Shown here: one piece after another, positions 16,354 through 25,082 of the stretch
Position numbering within the stretch: the first letter of the stretch is position 1
Layout: every line of letters starts with the position of its first letter
Origin: Billgrantia zhangzhouensis
Lineage (GTDB): Bacteria; Pseudomonadota; Gammaproteobacteria; Pseudomonadales; Halomonadaceae
Reading direction: 5' to 3'
Length of the DNA stretch: 64,000 nucleotides
Assembly: GCF_021404465.1 (NCBI RefSeq)
Contig: NZ_JABFTT010000007.1
Location: 62,001-126,000, forward strand
Translations under genes and position numbers: made by a program
The notes under the pieces: generated by a model
Seen by the model: only the letters and a program-made list of their open reading frames with translations
What the model was told of the DNA's origin: nothing
The model's database searches: none

Positions 16354-16662
16354 TCAAGCTCTCCTCCTGCGACCGGCGTGGAGTCCCTGGGACTCAAGAC
16401 ACTCAGTTGGCAGCACCCCGGTGCCGTGAACGTGGCTGAACTCCGCTCGCTCCTGGAGGACATGCCCAGGCAGATCCTTCGCTTCAAGGGAAGCGTATGC
16501 CTGGGAGATGGCAGAGTACTGGCCCTGCAGCGCGCGGCCGGCAGGGTAACCAGTTGGGAACTCCCGAATGGGACGCGCGAGGAGAGACGACTGGTCTTCA
16601 TCGGTGACGACACGCCACCGCTCTGGGAGTGGCTCACTCCGCGTCTGAATAGGCTTGTCTAG
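16354..16662 (+). pseudogene. CobW/P47K-type GTPase, C-terminal fragment
   Basis: The frame reads VESLGLKTLSWQHPGAVNVA, then ILRFKGSVCLGDGRVLALQR, GRVTSWELP and RRLVFIGDD. This is the CobW C-terminal domain pattern (a beta strand, the RxKG motif, a Q-x-V/A strand and the closing LVFIG). The N-terminal GTPase with its P-loop and CxCC motif is absent. The segment upstream in the same frame (16246-16350) is unrelated. It is a truncated metal-chaperone gene. Confidence 0.65.
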
Positions 16663-17087
16663 GAGCCTCAGGGCACATCAGGGGGCCGAAACCGTACCCC
16701 GGAATCGTCTCAACACGTGTGAGACCCCGCAGGCACAGTGCTATTACGTGTCCGGCTTTTACCGCACCAGTACCTTTCGGACTGACGCCGGGTGCCGTTT
16801 CATCGATCACGCGGGGGGCGAGGGTCGGTAAGTGGAGCGCCCCCAAAAGTTCGTGGATCAATGTGTTGCCATTGCCGAAAGGACGGGATAAGCGTCGCTC
16901 GTTGGTGTGCTTTGTAGCTTTTCGGTGCGTAGAGTCGCATGCGAGGAATCCGGAGGCTCGGTAGCATATGGCGCTTCCGGCGCGCTGTGTGGCCATTTTT
17001 TTGTGAAGTTCCCAAAAATAGCCATTTGTCCCCTGACGTGGTGGGGGGTATGTTCGAGGTGACCGATAACCATAATAAAGGAATGTT
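16663..17087. other. Intergenic region with no recognisable gene
   Basis: I found no convincing gene, RNA or repeat in these 425 bases. The base composition is mixed and it follows the two gene remnants, so it may also be decayed coding DNA. The last 80 bases before 17088 are AT-richer (CCATAATAAAGGAATGTT) and should hold the promoter and ribosome site of the M24-type hydrolase operon. Confidence 0.4.
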
Positions 17088-18233
17088 ATGACTTCCGCCC
17101 CCGAACTCCCTTTTGCACCGGATCATTACAAGAACGCTATCGAATCCCTGCAGCAAAGCATCGAGAGTGAGGGACTGCAGGGCATGATTCTGTTCAATCC
17201 CGAGAATATCTTCTGGCTGACGGGTTACCAGACTATCGGCTATTTCACTTTCCAGGCCATGTTCGTGCCTCTGCGTGGTTATCCGGTGGTGATATCGCGA
17301 GCGGTCAATGGCTCTCTGGCCCGTGCCTTGCCCACCATCGGCGAGTTCGTGGAGATCCGCGACACCGACGATCCCATCGATGTGCTGCTGGCTTTCTTCG
17401 AGCGGGAGAGGGTGCGGAAGGTCGGTATCGAGACCTCTTCCTGGTATCTGACCGTGCAGGATTTCCATCTCATGATCGGCTGTTCGGAGTGCGATTTCGT
17501 GAGCTGGAATGGGGTGCTGGAGAAGGCCAGAATCGTCAAGAACGAGGCGCAGTTGGATCGAGTCAAGCGGGCTTGCATCGCGGCTCGGGATGGGCTGGTG
17601 GCGGCGATTGACGAGATCGCGCCGGGTAAGAGCGAGAACGATGTCGCAGCGGCCATGTACGACGCTTCGATCAGGAGCGGCAGCGAGTACTTGGGACATC
17701 CGCCGCTGGTGGTGGCGGGGCCGCGCACTTCCCGCTGCTTTTCCATGTGGCGCAGGAACAAGATTCGGCCCGGCGATGTAGTGCTGCTGGAATCGGCCGG
17801 GTGCGTGGATCGCTACCACGGCATGGTGTCCAGATCGGTGGTCGTCGGCGAGCCGACCCTACAGCAGCGGCAGGTGGCAGAGACCTTGAAGGCAGTGCTG
17901 GAGAAGGCCGAGGAGACCGTCAGGCCCGGCGTGACGGCGGGAGAGGTCGATGCGGCGTGCCGGCGAATCGTGGAGGAGGCCGGGTTGGCACAATACTTCA
18001 TGCATCGCCTGGGGTACGGCATCGGTATCGGGTTTCCGCCCAACTGGGCCGAGGGATCGATTTACTCCATCAAGCCCCGCGATCCCATGGTGCTGGAGCC
18101 CGGGATGACTTTCCATATTGTGCCGACGTTGTTCCTGCCTGAGTTCGGCATGTGCTTCAGCGATAGCTTCGCGGTTACTGAGAATGGCTGCGAGGTGCTG
18201 ACTCCCTATCCGAGAGATCTGGTCGTCAAGTGA
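17088..18233 (+). CDS. M24-fold hydrolase lacking metal ligands (creatinase/ectoine-hydrolase-like)
   Basis: A 381-residue protein of the pita-bread family (creatinase, prolidase, DoeA). The N-terminal creatinase domain is about 15-150 and contains MILFNPENIFWLTGYQT; the catalytic domain is about 155-375 and contains GHPPLVVAGPR and EPGMTFHIVP. Aligned with metallo members, all five metal ligands are replaced: Glu235 and Met246 for the two Asp, Tyr310 for the His in GHGIG, and Val345 and Ser358 for the two Glu. Metal loss is known in creatinase and ectoine hydrolase, which use a histidine; His204 or His244 are candidates here. AAAGGA precedes the ATG by 5 bases. A TRAP transporter follows, so it probably hydrolyses the imported amide or guanidino compound. 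Substrate unknown. Confidence 0.75.
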   Translation: MTSAPELPFAPDHYKNAIESLQQSIESEGLQGMILFNPENIFWLTGYQTIGYFTFQAMFVPLRGYPVVISRAVNGSLARALPTIGEFVEIRDTDDPIDVLLAFFERERVRKVGIETSSWYLTVQDFHLMIGCSECDFVSWNGVLEKARIVKNEAQLDRVKRACIAARDGLVAAIDEIAPGKSENDVAAAMYDASIRSGSEYLGHPPLVVAGPRTSRCFSMWRRNKIRPGDVVLLESAGCVDRYHGMVSRSVVVGEPTLQQRQVAETLKAVLEKAEETVRPGVTAGEVDAACRRIVEEAGLAQYFMHRLGYGIGIGFPPNWAEGSIYSIKPRDPMVLEPGMTFHIVPTLFLPEFGMCFSDSFAVTENGCEVLTPYPRDLVVK

Positions 18234-18300
18234 AACGCCGTCTCGCACCGGCGATGCTTTATCCCATAACCAACAATACAGCAACGAAAAGGGGTGACTC

Positions 18301-19296
18301 ATGAATAACAAGACCTGGGCGGCGAAGGCTCTCTTCGGCGCCGTCGTCGTGGCCACGGGGCTGACTACGTCCCTTGCCCATGCGGAGATTCGCTGGGAAA
18401 TGCCGACCGCCTATTCCGCGGGCAGCAGCGTAACGCAGAACTATGTGCAGTTTGCGGAGGAGGTGCACGAGCTGAGCGGCGGTGAGATTACCATCAATGT
18501 CCACCCCGGCGGCTCCCTCTATCCGGGCGCCGAGATCATGCGAGCGGTGCGCACGGGACAGGTGCCCATTGGGGCTTGGTTTATGGCCGCGGAGGCGAAT
18601 TCCAACGCTCTGTTCGGGCTCGATACTTTGCCTTTCATCGCCACTTCCTTCGACGAGGCACGGCAACTGTACGATGTCTCACGAGAGGCGTTGGAAAACG
18701 AGTTCGAGAGTCGCGGCATGAAGATGCTTTTCATGGTGCCCTGGCCGCCCCAGGGGTTGTTCCATCGCCATGAGATCAATGATGTTCCCGATATGCGCGG
18801 CACGCGGCTGCGTGCCTACGATGCCACCACCACCCGAATCGCTGATTTGTTGGGGGCGACGCCGACACGGACCGAGGCCGCCGAGATTTCTCAGGCCTTC
18901 TCCACTGGCATGGCAGAGAGCATGTTCGGCTCGGGCGCCATCGGGGTCTTTCAGAGTCTCTGGGATTATGTCGATTACTACTACACGGTCAACGCCTGGA
19001 TTCCCAAGAGCGCGGTATTCGTGAATGCCACCGCCTGGGAGGAGCTGTCCGAAGAGCAGCGGCAGGTCGTGATGGATGCGGCGGAGAGGACTGAAGCCAA
19101 GGGTTGGGAGGAGATCGAAGAGGTCACTGCGCATTACAACGAGGAGTTGAGCGCCAACGGCATGCAGGTGCTGGAGCCCAGCGAGGAACTGGCACGGGGG
19201 CTCGATGAGATCGGCGCGACGATCGTCGAGGAGTGGTTCGAGAGCGCCGACGTGATCTCCGCCGAAGTGCTTAGAGAGTACCTTTCCACCAGGTAG
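18301..19296 (+). CDS. dctP: TRAP transporter substrate-binding protein, DctP family
   Basis: A 331-residue periplasmic binding protein. The signal peptide is 1-28, ending SLAHA. Typical DctP segments follow: GEITINVHPGGSLYPGAEIM, DLLGATPTRTEAAEISQAFS (the ligand-specificity region) and YYYTVNAWIPKSAVFVN. AAGGGGTG lies 4 bases before the ATG. It lies 67 bases downstream of the M24-type hydrolase, in the same operon, so its ligand is likely that enzyme's substrate or product. Confidence 0.88.
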   Translation: MNNKTWAAKALFGAVVVATGLTTSLAHAEIRWEMPTAYSAGSSVTQNYVQFAEEVHELSGGEITINVHPGGSLYPGAEIMRAVRTGQVPIGAWFMAAEANSNALFGLDTLPFIATSFDEARQLYDVSREALENEFESRGMKMLFMVPWPPQGLFHRHEINDVPDMRGTRLRAYDATTTRIADLLGATPTRTEAAEISQAFSTGMAESMFGSGAIGVFQSLWDYVDYYYTVNAWIPKSAVFVNATAWEELSEEQRQVVMDAAERTEAKGWEEIEEVTAHYNEELSANGMQVLEPSEELARGLDEIGATIVEEWFESADVISAEVLREYLSTR

Positions 19297-19316
19297 CATC
19301 CACTCATCCAAGCGTG

Positions 19317-19334
19317 CCGAGCGGGCATGCTCGG
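19317..19334 (+). promoter_or_regulatory. Inverted repeat between dctP and dctQ
   Basis: CCGAGC (19317-19322) and GCTCGG (19329-19334) form a 6-bp stem with a 6-base loop, 20 bases past the dctP stop. It is the weakest of the four hairpins at this position in TRAP operons of the window. No T-run follows. Confidence 0.45.
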
Positions 19335-19361
19335 TGGTAGCTGTCCGCTCCCGGAGGAGAT

Positions 19362-19871
19362 ATGGTCAACGCTTTCCTGTTCAGGCTGTATGCGCTTTGC
19401 GGTGTCGTCAGCGGTTTATGCATCGTGCTGATCGCTTTGGTGGTGCTGCTTAGAGTTGTCTCCCGTATCCTGGGTTATTACGTTCCGGGGCTTACCGAAA
19501 TCACCGGCTATCTGATGGCTGCTTCGGGTGGCTTCGGTATGGCTTATGCCTTTCACAAGAACAGCCATATTCGCGTTTCGATGGTGATCGATAGGTTGGG
19601 CGAGAAGGGTCATGCGTTGTTGAACCTCGCGTGTTTGGCAATGGCGTGTCTGATCGTGGGCTATCTCGCCAGTTATCTGATCGATATGACTCGCGTTTCC
19701 TACCGCTTCGACGATATCAGCAGCGGCGATGACAGAATCAAGCTTTGGATGCCGCAGTCCCTGGTGGCGTGCGGCTTTGCCGCCTTCTTCGTGTGCCTAT
19801 GCCACTATCTGGTCATGACGTTAGCCGAGGCCGTGCATGTCGTGTCGAGACGCAATGGAGAGGGCCTATGA
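19362..19871 (+). CDS. dctQ: TRAP transporter small permease, DctQ family
   Basis: A 169-residue membrane protein with four hydrophobic segments (about 12-35, 45-65, 85-110 and 125-150). LLRVVSRILGYYVPGLTEIT and MAYAFHKNSHIRVSMVIDRL are the DctQ signature around helices 1-3. A strong GGAGGAG precedes the ATG, which contrasts with the weak start of dctQ in the AT-rich operon. Its stop overlaps the dctM ATG by four bases. Confidence 0.86.
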   Translation: MVNAFLFRLYALCGVVSGLCIVLIALVVLLRVVSRILGYYVPGLTEITGYLMAASGGFGMAYAFHKNSHIRVSMVIDRLGEKGHALLNLACLAMACLIVGYLASYLIDMTRVSYRFDDISSGDDRIKLWMPQSLVACGFAAFFVCLCHYLVMTLAEAVHVVSRRNGEGL

Positions 19872-21169
19872 GCGAAGTCTTATCGGTTGCTGCCCTGATC
19901 ATCTCTCTGCTGCTAATGCTGGCTGGCGGGGTGTGGGTCGGCGTCACGCTGCTGGGTGTCGGCGCCTTGGCCATGATGCTGTTCACCAGCCGGCCGTTCG
20001 GGGACGCGATGGCGACGGCGGTATGGTCCAGCACTTCCGGCTGGAGCCTGGTTTCACTGCCGTTGTTCATATGGATGGGAGAGATTCTGTTCAGGACGCG
20101 ACTGTCCGAGGACCTTTTCGCCGGCTTGTCGCCGTTGCTGCGGCGACTGCCTGGCGGGCTGCTGCATGTCAACATCGCCGGTTGTGCTTCCTTCTCCGCC
20201 ATTTCCGGCTCTTCGGCGGCAACGTTGACAACGGTGGGCAAAATCTCGGTGCCCGAACTGGAGAAGCGCGACTATCCCGACTTCATGACCTACGGCACGT
20301 TGGCGGGGGCGGGGACCCTGGGGCTGCTGATTCCTCCCAGTATCGTCATGATCGTCTATGGAGTCGCCGTTCAAGAATCCATTGCCGATCTTTTCATCGC
20401 CGGCATCGTACCGGGCCTGCTGCTGACCTTGATGTTCGGTGTCTATATCTTCCTATGGGGCATGTTCACCGAGCAGGGTAAGCGGCTCAGGGAGCGGCCG
20501 GCTTCGTTGCGGGAGAAGTTGGAGGGCATTCGAAAACTGTTCCCGCTGGTGCTGCTGGTCGGTGTGGTGATCGGCTCGATCTATCTGGGCATCGCCTCAC
20601 CCACGGAGGCGGCCGTCTTGGGTGTGCTGGGCTCCCTTGGCCTGGCCGTTTGGCAGCGTAAACTGTCCTGGCAGGTACTGGTGGCCTCGTTGGAGGGGGC
20701 TGTACGGACCTCGGCGATGATTGCGCTGCTGCTGGCCGGTTCCGCCTTTCTGACGCTGGGCATCGGTTTCAGCGGCATTCCCAACATGGTGGTGGCGTGG
20801 ATATCGACCCTGGATATCTCGGTCATCGGGCTTATTTTCTCCTTGGTGGCGTTCTATATCGTGCTGGGATGTTTTCTGGATGGCATTTCGTCCATCGTGC
20901 TGACGATGGTGGTGGTGGAGCCGATTGCCAGGCATGCTGGCATCGATATGATCTGGTTCGGTATCTTCGTAGTGTTCGTGGCGGAAATGGCGATGATCAC
21001 ACCGCCGGTCGGGTTCAATCTGTTTCTTGTCCAGAATCTCACGGGCAAGGATCTGGGATTCATCGCCAAGGCGGCGCTGCCCATGTTCTTGATCATGTTT
21101 TTATGCCTTTGTATACTGATTTTCTTTCCCGATATTGCCTTATGGCTGCCCAGCCACATAAGAGGATAA
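19868..21169 (+). CDS. dctM: TRAP transporter large permease, DctM family
   Basis: A 433-residue permease starting at the ATGA overlap with dctQ. It has LVSLPLFIWMGEILFRTRLS, AGAGTLGLLIPPSIVMIVYG, IASPTEAAVLGVLGSLGLAV and the closing MITPPVGFNLFLVQNLTG, all DctM hallmarks. With the preceding DctP and DctQ it forms a complete Na+-coupled TRAP transporter. It ends the operon; the LysR gene begins 105 bases on. Confidence 0.92.
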   Translation: MSEVLSVAALIISLLLMLAGGVWVGVTLLGVGALAMMLFTSRPFGDAMATAVWSSTSGWSLVSLPLFIWMGEILFRTRLSEDLFAGLSPLLRRLPGGLLHVNIAGCASFSAISGSSAATLTTVGKISVPELEKRDYPDFMTYGTLAGAGTLGLLIPPSIVMIVYGVAVQESIADLFIAGIVPGLLLTLMFGVYIFLWGMFTEQGKRLRERPASLREKLEGIRKLFPLVLLVGVVIGSIYLGIASPTEAAVLGVLGSLGLAVWQRKLSWQVLVASLEGAVRTSAMIALLLAGSAFLTLGIGFSGIPNMVVAWISTLDISVIGLIFSLVAFYIVLGCFLDGISSIVLTMVVVEPIARHAGIDMIWFGIFVVFVAEMAMITPPVGFNLFLVQNLTGKDLGFIAKAALPMFLIMFLCLCILIFFPDIALWLPSHIRG

Positions 21170-21274
21170 GGCAATAACAATAATAACTTAGGTTAAATAA
21201 AAGCCAATGTCATGGCGCACCGGTGATGACGGCGCAGTGACACGAGGCTTCGTCACCTTCACCCTGGACGGAAT

Positions 21275-22171
21275 ATGAATATACGCCAACTGGAAGTGTT
21301 CGTTGCCGTCATGTCCGAGGGGGCGATAACGGACGCCTCGAAAAAGCTCTTCATTACGCAGCCTTCGGTGAGCAAGTACATCAAGCTGCTCGAGGAAGAC
21401 CTGGGGTTTCCGCTCTTCGACCGCCAGGGCAACAAGCTGACGCCCACGGCTCAGGCCAGGGCGCTGTATGCGCAGGCGGAACAGCTTTATGTCGGGCTGG
21501 GCAAGCTCAATTCTTTTGTCGAGAGCATGAAGGCGCAGCGGGGTGGGCAGGTCTCCATTGCGAGCCTGCCCATGCTCTCGGCGAACTGGCTGCCGTGCGC
21601 CATTGCCGGCTACCTCAAAGGCAATCCGCTCGACTCCGTGTCGCTGCTGATCAATACTTCCGACTGGATCGTCGATTGCGTGGCTTCCCACCGGGTGGAC
21701 CTGGGGCTGGGCATTCTCTTCAAGGAGAGCGTGGGGCTCGATGTCGAGCCGCTGATGAAGGTGCCTTTCGTCTGCGTCTTGCCCGAGGGACATCCCTTAC
21801 AGGAAAAGGATGCCGTCACAGAAGAGGACTTGACGGGGGAATGCCTGATAACGTTGAGTAATTTCAACAAGTGGCAGTTGGAAATCGAAGCGCTGCTCGA
21901 AGCCCGCAAGATCGTTCCTAAAAGACAGATCAACGTGTTTTCCAGCCAGACCTCCTGTCAGCTTGCGGCAGCGGGCGCGGGGGTGGCGCTGGTGGACAAG
22001 ATGACGGCGAGCTGCTTCGACGGCAAGGGGATCGTGATCAGAAGGTTTTTTCCAGAAATTTTTTTTGATATCAGCATGTTGACTTCATCCTACCGTTCGG
22101 GGCCGCCGTTGGTGGATGAAATCAAACGGCACCTGAAGACCCGGGTAGAGCCGCAATACGCGTCCGACTGA
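21275..22171 (+). CDS. LysR-family transcriptional regulator
   Basis: A 298-residue LysR-type regulator. The winged helix-turn-helix is at about 1-60 (MNIRQLEVFVAVMSEGAITD, then KLFITQPSVSKYIKLLEEDL), followed by a linker helix and the effector-binding domain (about 90-295). LysR proteins bind small-molecule inducers and activate nearby operons. It lies immediately after the M24/TRAP operon in the same direction, so control of that operon is the natural guess. Divergent placement, which is the classic LysR arrangement, is not seen. Confidence 0.88.
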   Translation: MNIRQLEVFVAVMSEGAITDASKKLFITQPSVSKYIKLLEEDLGFPLFDRQGNKLTPTAQARALYAQAEQLYVGLGKLNSFVESMKAQRGGQVSIASLPMLSANWLPCAIAGYLKGNPLDSVSLLINTSDWIVDCVASHRVDLGLGILFKESVGLDVEPLMKVPFVCVLPEGHPLQEKDAVTEEDLTGECLITLSNFNKWQLEIEALLEARKIVPKRQINVFSSQTSCQLAAAGAGVALVDKMTASCFDGKGIVIRRFFPEIFFDISMLTSSYRSGPPLVDEIKRHLKTRVEPQYASD

Positions 22172-22541
22172 CCACCCAAACACTGACAATACGACTTCTG
22201 CTTCGCTGGGCTCCGGCTCATCCTCAACTGGGGCTTTTGGTATACGACGCCTCTTGTCATCCATAGTGATCTTGACCTTTCCCCCAGAATTGGTCTAGTG
22301 CGGCTTCTGAACGAGCCACACTTATGGGTTGTTTTAGTACCCCCTTGGTGAGCTTTGCGCTTCTCATGCGTATCCGGCCGGTGAACACACCTTCCGCTGA
22401 GCCCCGACTTCGATGACGGTCGGTGGAATGAGCTTTCAATATTGGACATTGCGTGAGTTTCTGGGCGCTGTCTCATCAACTGGAAGCTTTTCCCATTATG
22501 TCTGTGTGGTCGAGTGATGAAGCAGCCGATCCGGGATTGAC
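22172..22541. other. Intergenic region between the LysR gene and tRNA-Arg
   Basis: No gene, terminator with a T-run or repeat could be supported in these 370 bases. A short minus-strand frame (22257-22439) has no recognisable motif. The base composition is less GC-rich than the core genes. Because a tRNA gene borders it and accessory DNA lies on its left, it is a candidate border of an acquired segment, but no att-like repeat of the tRNA 3' end was found by eye. Confidence 0.35.
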
Positions 22542-22618
22542 TGGCGCCCCCTTCAGGATTCGAACCTGAGACCTTCCCCTTAGGAGGGGGACGCTCTATC
22601 CAGCTGAGCTAAGGGGGC
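22542..22618 (-). tRNA. tRNA-Arg (anticodon CCT)
   Basis: A 77-base cloverleaf on the minus strand. The acceptor stem GCCCCCT pairs with AGGGGGC, the D arm has GCTC...GAGC, the anticodon stem TCCCC/GGGGA encloses loop CTCCTAA with anticodon CCT (reads AGG), and the T arm is TCAGG TTCGAAT CCTGA. The 3' CCA is encoded (22542-22544 in complement). All stems are fully paired. Confidence 0.96.
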
Positions 22619-22736
22619 AACACGGCTGCGCATTATAAGCGCTTGTGTCGACGAGATAAACCGTTGGCCAGGGCGACGTTGCCCCGGGAGGGGCTAACCG
22701 GCATTATTCGAGTGTCCGATGGGGAAGGGGTGGCAC

Positions 22737-24245
22737 ATGGAGCTCGAAGAGTATCGCCGGTACGATGCGCTGGGCCTGGCCGAACTCGTACGCAAGCGCG
22801 AGGTGAGCCGCGATGAGGTATTCGACGCCGCCTGCCGTGCCATCGAACGCGACAATCCGCGACTGAGGGCGGTGGTGCGCACCCGTTTCGAGCGCGCCAG
22901 GGCCGAGGCGAACACCGTCGCACCCGACGCACTTTTTGGCGGCGTGCCGACATTGGCCAAGGACCTGCTGATGGCCATCAAGGGCGAACCGTTGGCTTTT
23001 GGCAGTGCCGCGCTGGCCGAGTGGAGACCGCCCCAGGACTCGACCCTGATCACCCGGCTGCGCCAGGCCGGCCTGGCCATTCTCGGCCAGACGGCCACGC
23101 CCGAACTGGGGCTGATGGGTATCACCGAGCCCCGCGCCTTTCCCCATCCTGCCAACCCCTGGGACGAGCGTCGCTCTCCCGGTGGCTCCAGTGGCGGGGC
23201 AGCGGCGGCGGTTGCCGGTGGGTTGGTGCCGCTGGCGATGGCCGGCGACGGTGGCGGTTCGATCCGCATTCCCGCCAGCTATTGCGGGCTGTTCGGTCTC
23301 AAGCCCTCGCGCGGCCGGGTGCCGCTGGGGCCTCTGCATGCCGAGGTGTGGCAGGGCGCCGTGGTCGAACATGCCGTAACCCGTTCGGTCCGGGACAGCG
23401 CGGCATTGCTCGACGCCACCAACGGCATGGACGAGGGCGCTCCCTATCCCATCAGGCGCGAACAGGGGTTCCTGGCCGCGCTGGAGCGCCCTCCCGGCCC
23501 GCTGCGTGTGGCGGCGTCGCTGGGCGAGCCAATGAGCAAACCGTTGGGCCGCGTGCTCGATCCTGACGTGCGCCTGGCGATGGAGCAGGCCGCCGCCAGG
23601 TTCGAAGGGCTCGGACACCACGTCGAATGGGCCGATCCGCCGGTCGATGGCGAGCGCCTGGCCAATGCCTATCTGTCGCTCTATCTGGGGCATCTCACCG
23701 CCGACCTGGTGTGGATTGCCCGCGAGACCGGTGTGCCTGTCACGCGTCTAGAGGTCGAGCCTTCTACGAAAGCCATTGCCCGGCTCGGCCGGCATCTTCC
23801 GGTGCGCGACTATGAGCTGGCCAAGCGTGATTGGAACGCGATGGCACGTGCCATGGGGGCTTTCCATCGCCGCTACGACGTGTTGCTGCTGCCGGTCGCC
23901 ACGGCGCCTGCACCACGCCTGGGCGAGCTTTATCCACCCCGCGCGCACGAGCGCTTGATGTCGTTGCTGGCGATCCCCGGCCTGGCCAAGCTGGCGCTCA
24001 AGGCGGGCATGCTCAAGCACCTGGTGCGTGATGCCCTGGCCCGCACGCCCTTCACTCAACTGGCCAACCTCACCGGGCAGCCGGCCATGTCGCTACCGCT
24101 GCACGTCACGCCGGATGGCTTGCCCGTCGGCGTGCAGGTGCTCGGAGCCATGGGCGACGAGCGCCGCCTGCTGGCGCTGGCGGCACAGGTCGAGGCCGAG
24201 GTGCAGTGGGGCCGGTACCTGCCCAGGCCCATGCAAGACAGGTAG
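22737..24245 (+). CDS. Amidase (amidase-signature family)
   Basis: A 502-residue cytoplasmic amidohydrolase of the amidase-signature family, hydrolysing a carboxamide to acid and ammonia. The Ser-cisSer-Lys triad is visible: Lys75 (PTLAKDLL), Ser152 ([15 protein letters not shown]) and nucleophile Ser175 ([12 protein letters not shown]). The family's closing LPVGVQVLG block is near residue 450. The ATG at 22737 is preferred because GGGAAGGGG lies 6 bases upstream; the ATG at 22719 lies before that site. Homologues include GatA and 6-aminohexanoate-cyclic-dimer hydrolase; the lack of gatB/gatC and extra central helices make GatA unlikely. Substrate unknown. Confidence 0.86.
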   Translation: MELEEYRRYDALGLAELVRKREVSRDEVFDAACRAIERDNPRLRAVVRTRFERARAEANTVAPDALFGGVPTLAKDLLMAIKGEPLAFGSAALAEWRPPQDSTLITRLRQAGLAILGQTATPELGLMGITEPRAFPHPANPWDERRSPGGSSGGAAAAVAGGLVPLAMAGDGGGSIRIPASYCGLFGLKPSRGRVPLGPLHAEVWQGAVVEHAVTRSVRDSAALLDATNGMDEGAPYPIRREQGFLAALERPPGPLRVAASLGEPMSKPLGRVLDPDVRLAMEQAAARFEGLGHHVEWADPPVDGERLANAYLSLYLGHLTADLVWIARETGVPVTRLEVEPSTKAIARLGRHLPVRDYELAKRDWNAMARAMGAFHRRYDVLLLPVATAPAPRLGELYPPRAHERLMSLLAIPGLAKLALKAGMLKHLVRDALARTPFTQLANLTGQPAMSLPLHVTPDGLPVGVQVLGAMGDERRLLALAAQVEAEVQWGRYLPRPMQDR

Positions 24246-24275
24246 AATGCCTGCCACACACCTAAGCCGTACGCC

Positions 24276-25082
24276 ATGATCGAATCTTCCCCTCTTTCAC
24301 CGGCCGGTGACCGTCATTTCGATGGTCTGGCCGAAAAATTCGCCGGCAGTCTCTATGGCGGGCCGCGCGGTGCGCTGCGCCTGGCCATGCTCGATGCGTT
24401 GCTGCCGGAAATGCTCGATCTCGACGGCCAGCCGTTGCTGGACGTGGGTGGTGGGCTGGGGCAGCTCTCCGCCTGGTTCGCCCAGCGCGGCCACGCGGTG
24501 ACCCTGCTGGAGCCGGCCGGGGATATGCTCGACCAGGCCCGGCAGATGCTCGATAGCTTGCCGGTGAGCTTCGTACAGGCACCGCTGCAGGCACTGCCGG
24601 AGCGTGCTGCCGGGCCCTGGCCGCTGGTTGCCTGTCACGCCGTGCTAGAGTGGTTGAGCGACCCCCGCGCGGCCTTTGCCACCCTGGCGGAGAGCCTCGC
24701 TCCCGGCGGCCAGCTCTCGCTGATGGTGTTCAACCGCGATGCGCTGCGCTTTTCCAACGTGGTGAAGGGCAACCTGCAGAAGGCGCTGGACGACCGCCTC
24801 GAGGGCACCGGCAAACGCCAGCGGCTGACCCCCATCTCGCCGCTGTGCCATGAGCAGATCGTCGCCTGGAGCCGTGAATGCGGGCTGTCGATTCGTTCGG
24901 TGGCGGGCATTCGCATCTTTCATGACTACCTGCGTCATCCGCCGACCAGTGAGGCCGATTGGCAGCGCCTGGTCGCACTGGAACACCGCTACTGCCAGGA
25001 AGAGCCTCACTGGCGCCTGGGCCGCTACCTGCTCTATACGCTGGTGCAGGAGGAGCGCACGCCCGAGGAGAAAGCCCGATGA
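24276..25082 (+). CDS. cmoM: tRNA 5-carboxymethoxyuridine methyltransferase CmoM
   Basis: A 268-residue SAM-dependent methyltransferase that converts cmo5U34 to its methyl ester in some tRNAs. The opening HFDGLAEKFAGSLYGGPRGA, the SAM site LLDVGGGLGQL (55-65), HAVLEWLSDPRAAF, GGQLSLMVFNRDAL and the tail IRIFHDYLRHP...HRYCQEEPHWRLGRYL match E. coli CmoM (SmtA) along its whole length. Its ORF overlaps rsmC by four bases (ATGA). The partner enzymes CmoA and CmoB are encoded at 41-43 kb, so the whole cmo5U/mcmo5U pathway is in the window. Confidence 0.9.
   Translation: MIESSPLSPAGDRHFDGLAEKFAGSLYGGPRGALRLAMLDALLPEMLDLDGQPLLDVGGGLGQLSAWFAQRGHAVTLLEPAGDMLDQARQMLDSLPVSFVQAPLQALPERAAGPWPLVACHAVLEWLSDPRAAFATLAESLAPGGQLSLMVFNRDALRFSNVVKGNLQKALDDRLEGTGKRQRLTPISPLCHEQIVAWSRECGLSIRSVAGIRIFHDYLRHPPTSEADWQRLVALEHRYCQEEPHWRLGRYLLYTLVQEERTPEEKAR

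Noticed and set aside
22257-22439. Short minus-strand frame near the tRNA as an IS transposase remnant
   Set aside because: No helix-turn-helix, DDE residues or terminal inverted repeats were found.
22542-22618. tRNA-Arg as the attachment site of an integrated island
   Set aside because: No integrase gene and no second copy of the tRNA 3' end were found in the window, although accessory DNA lies on one side.
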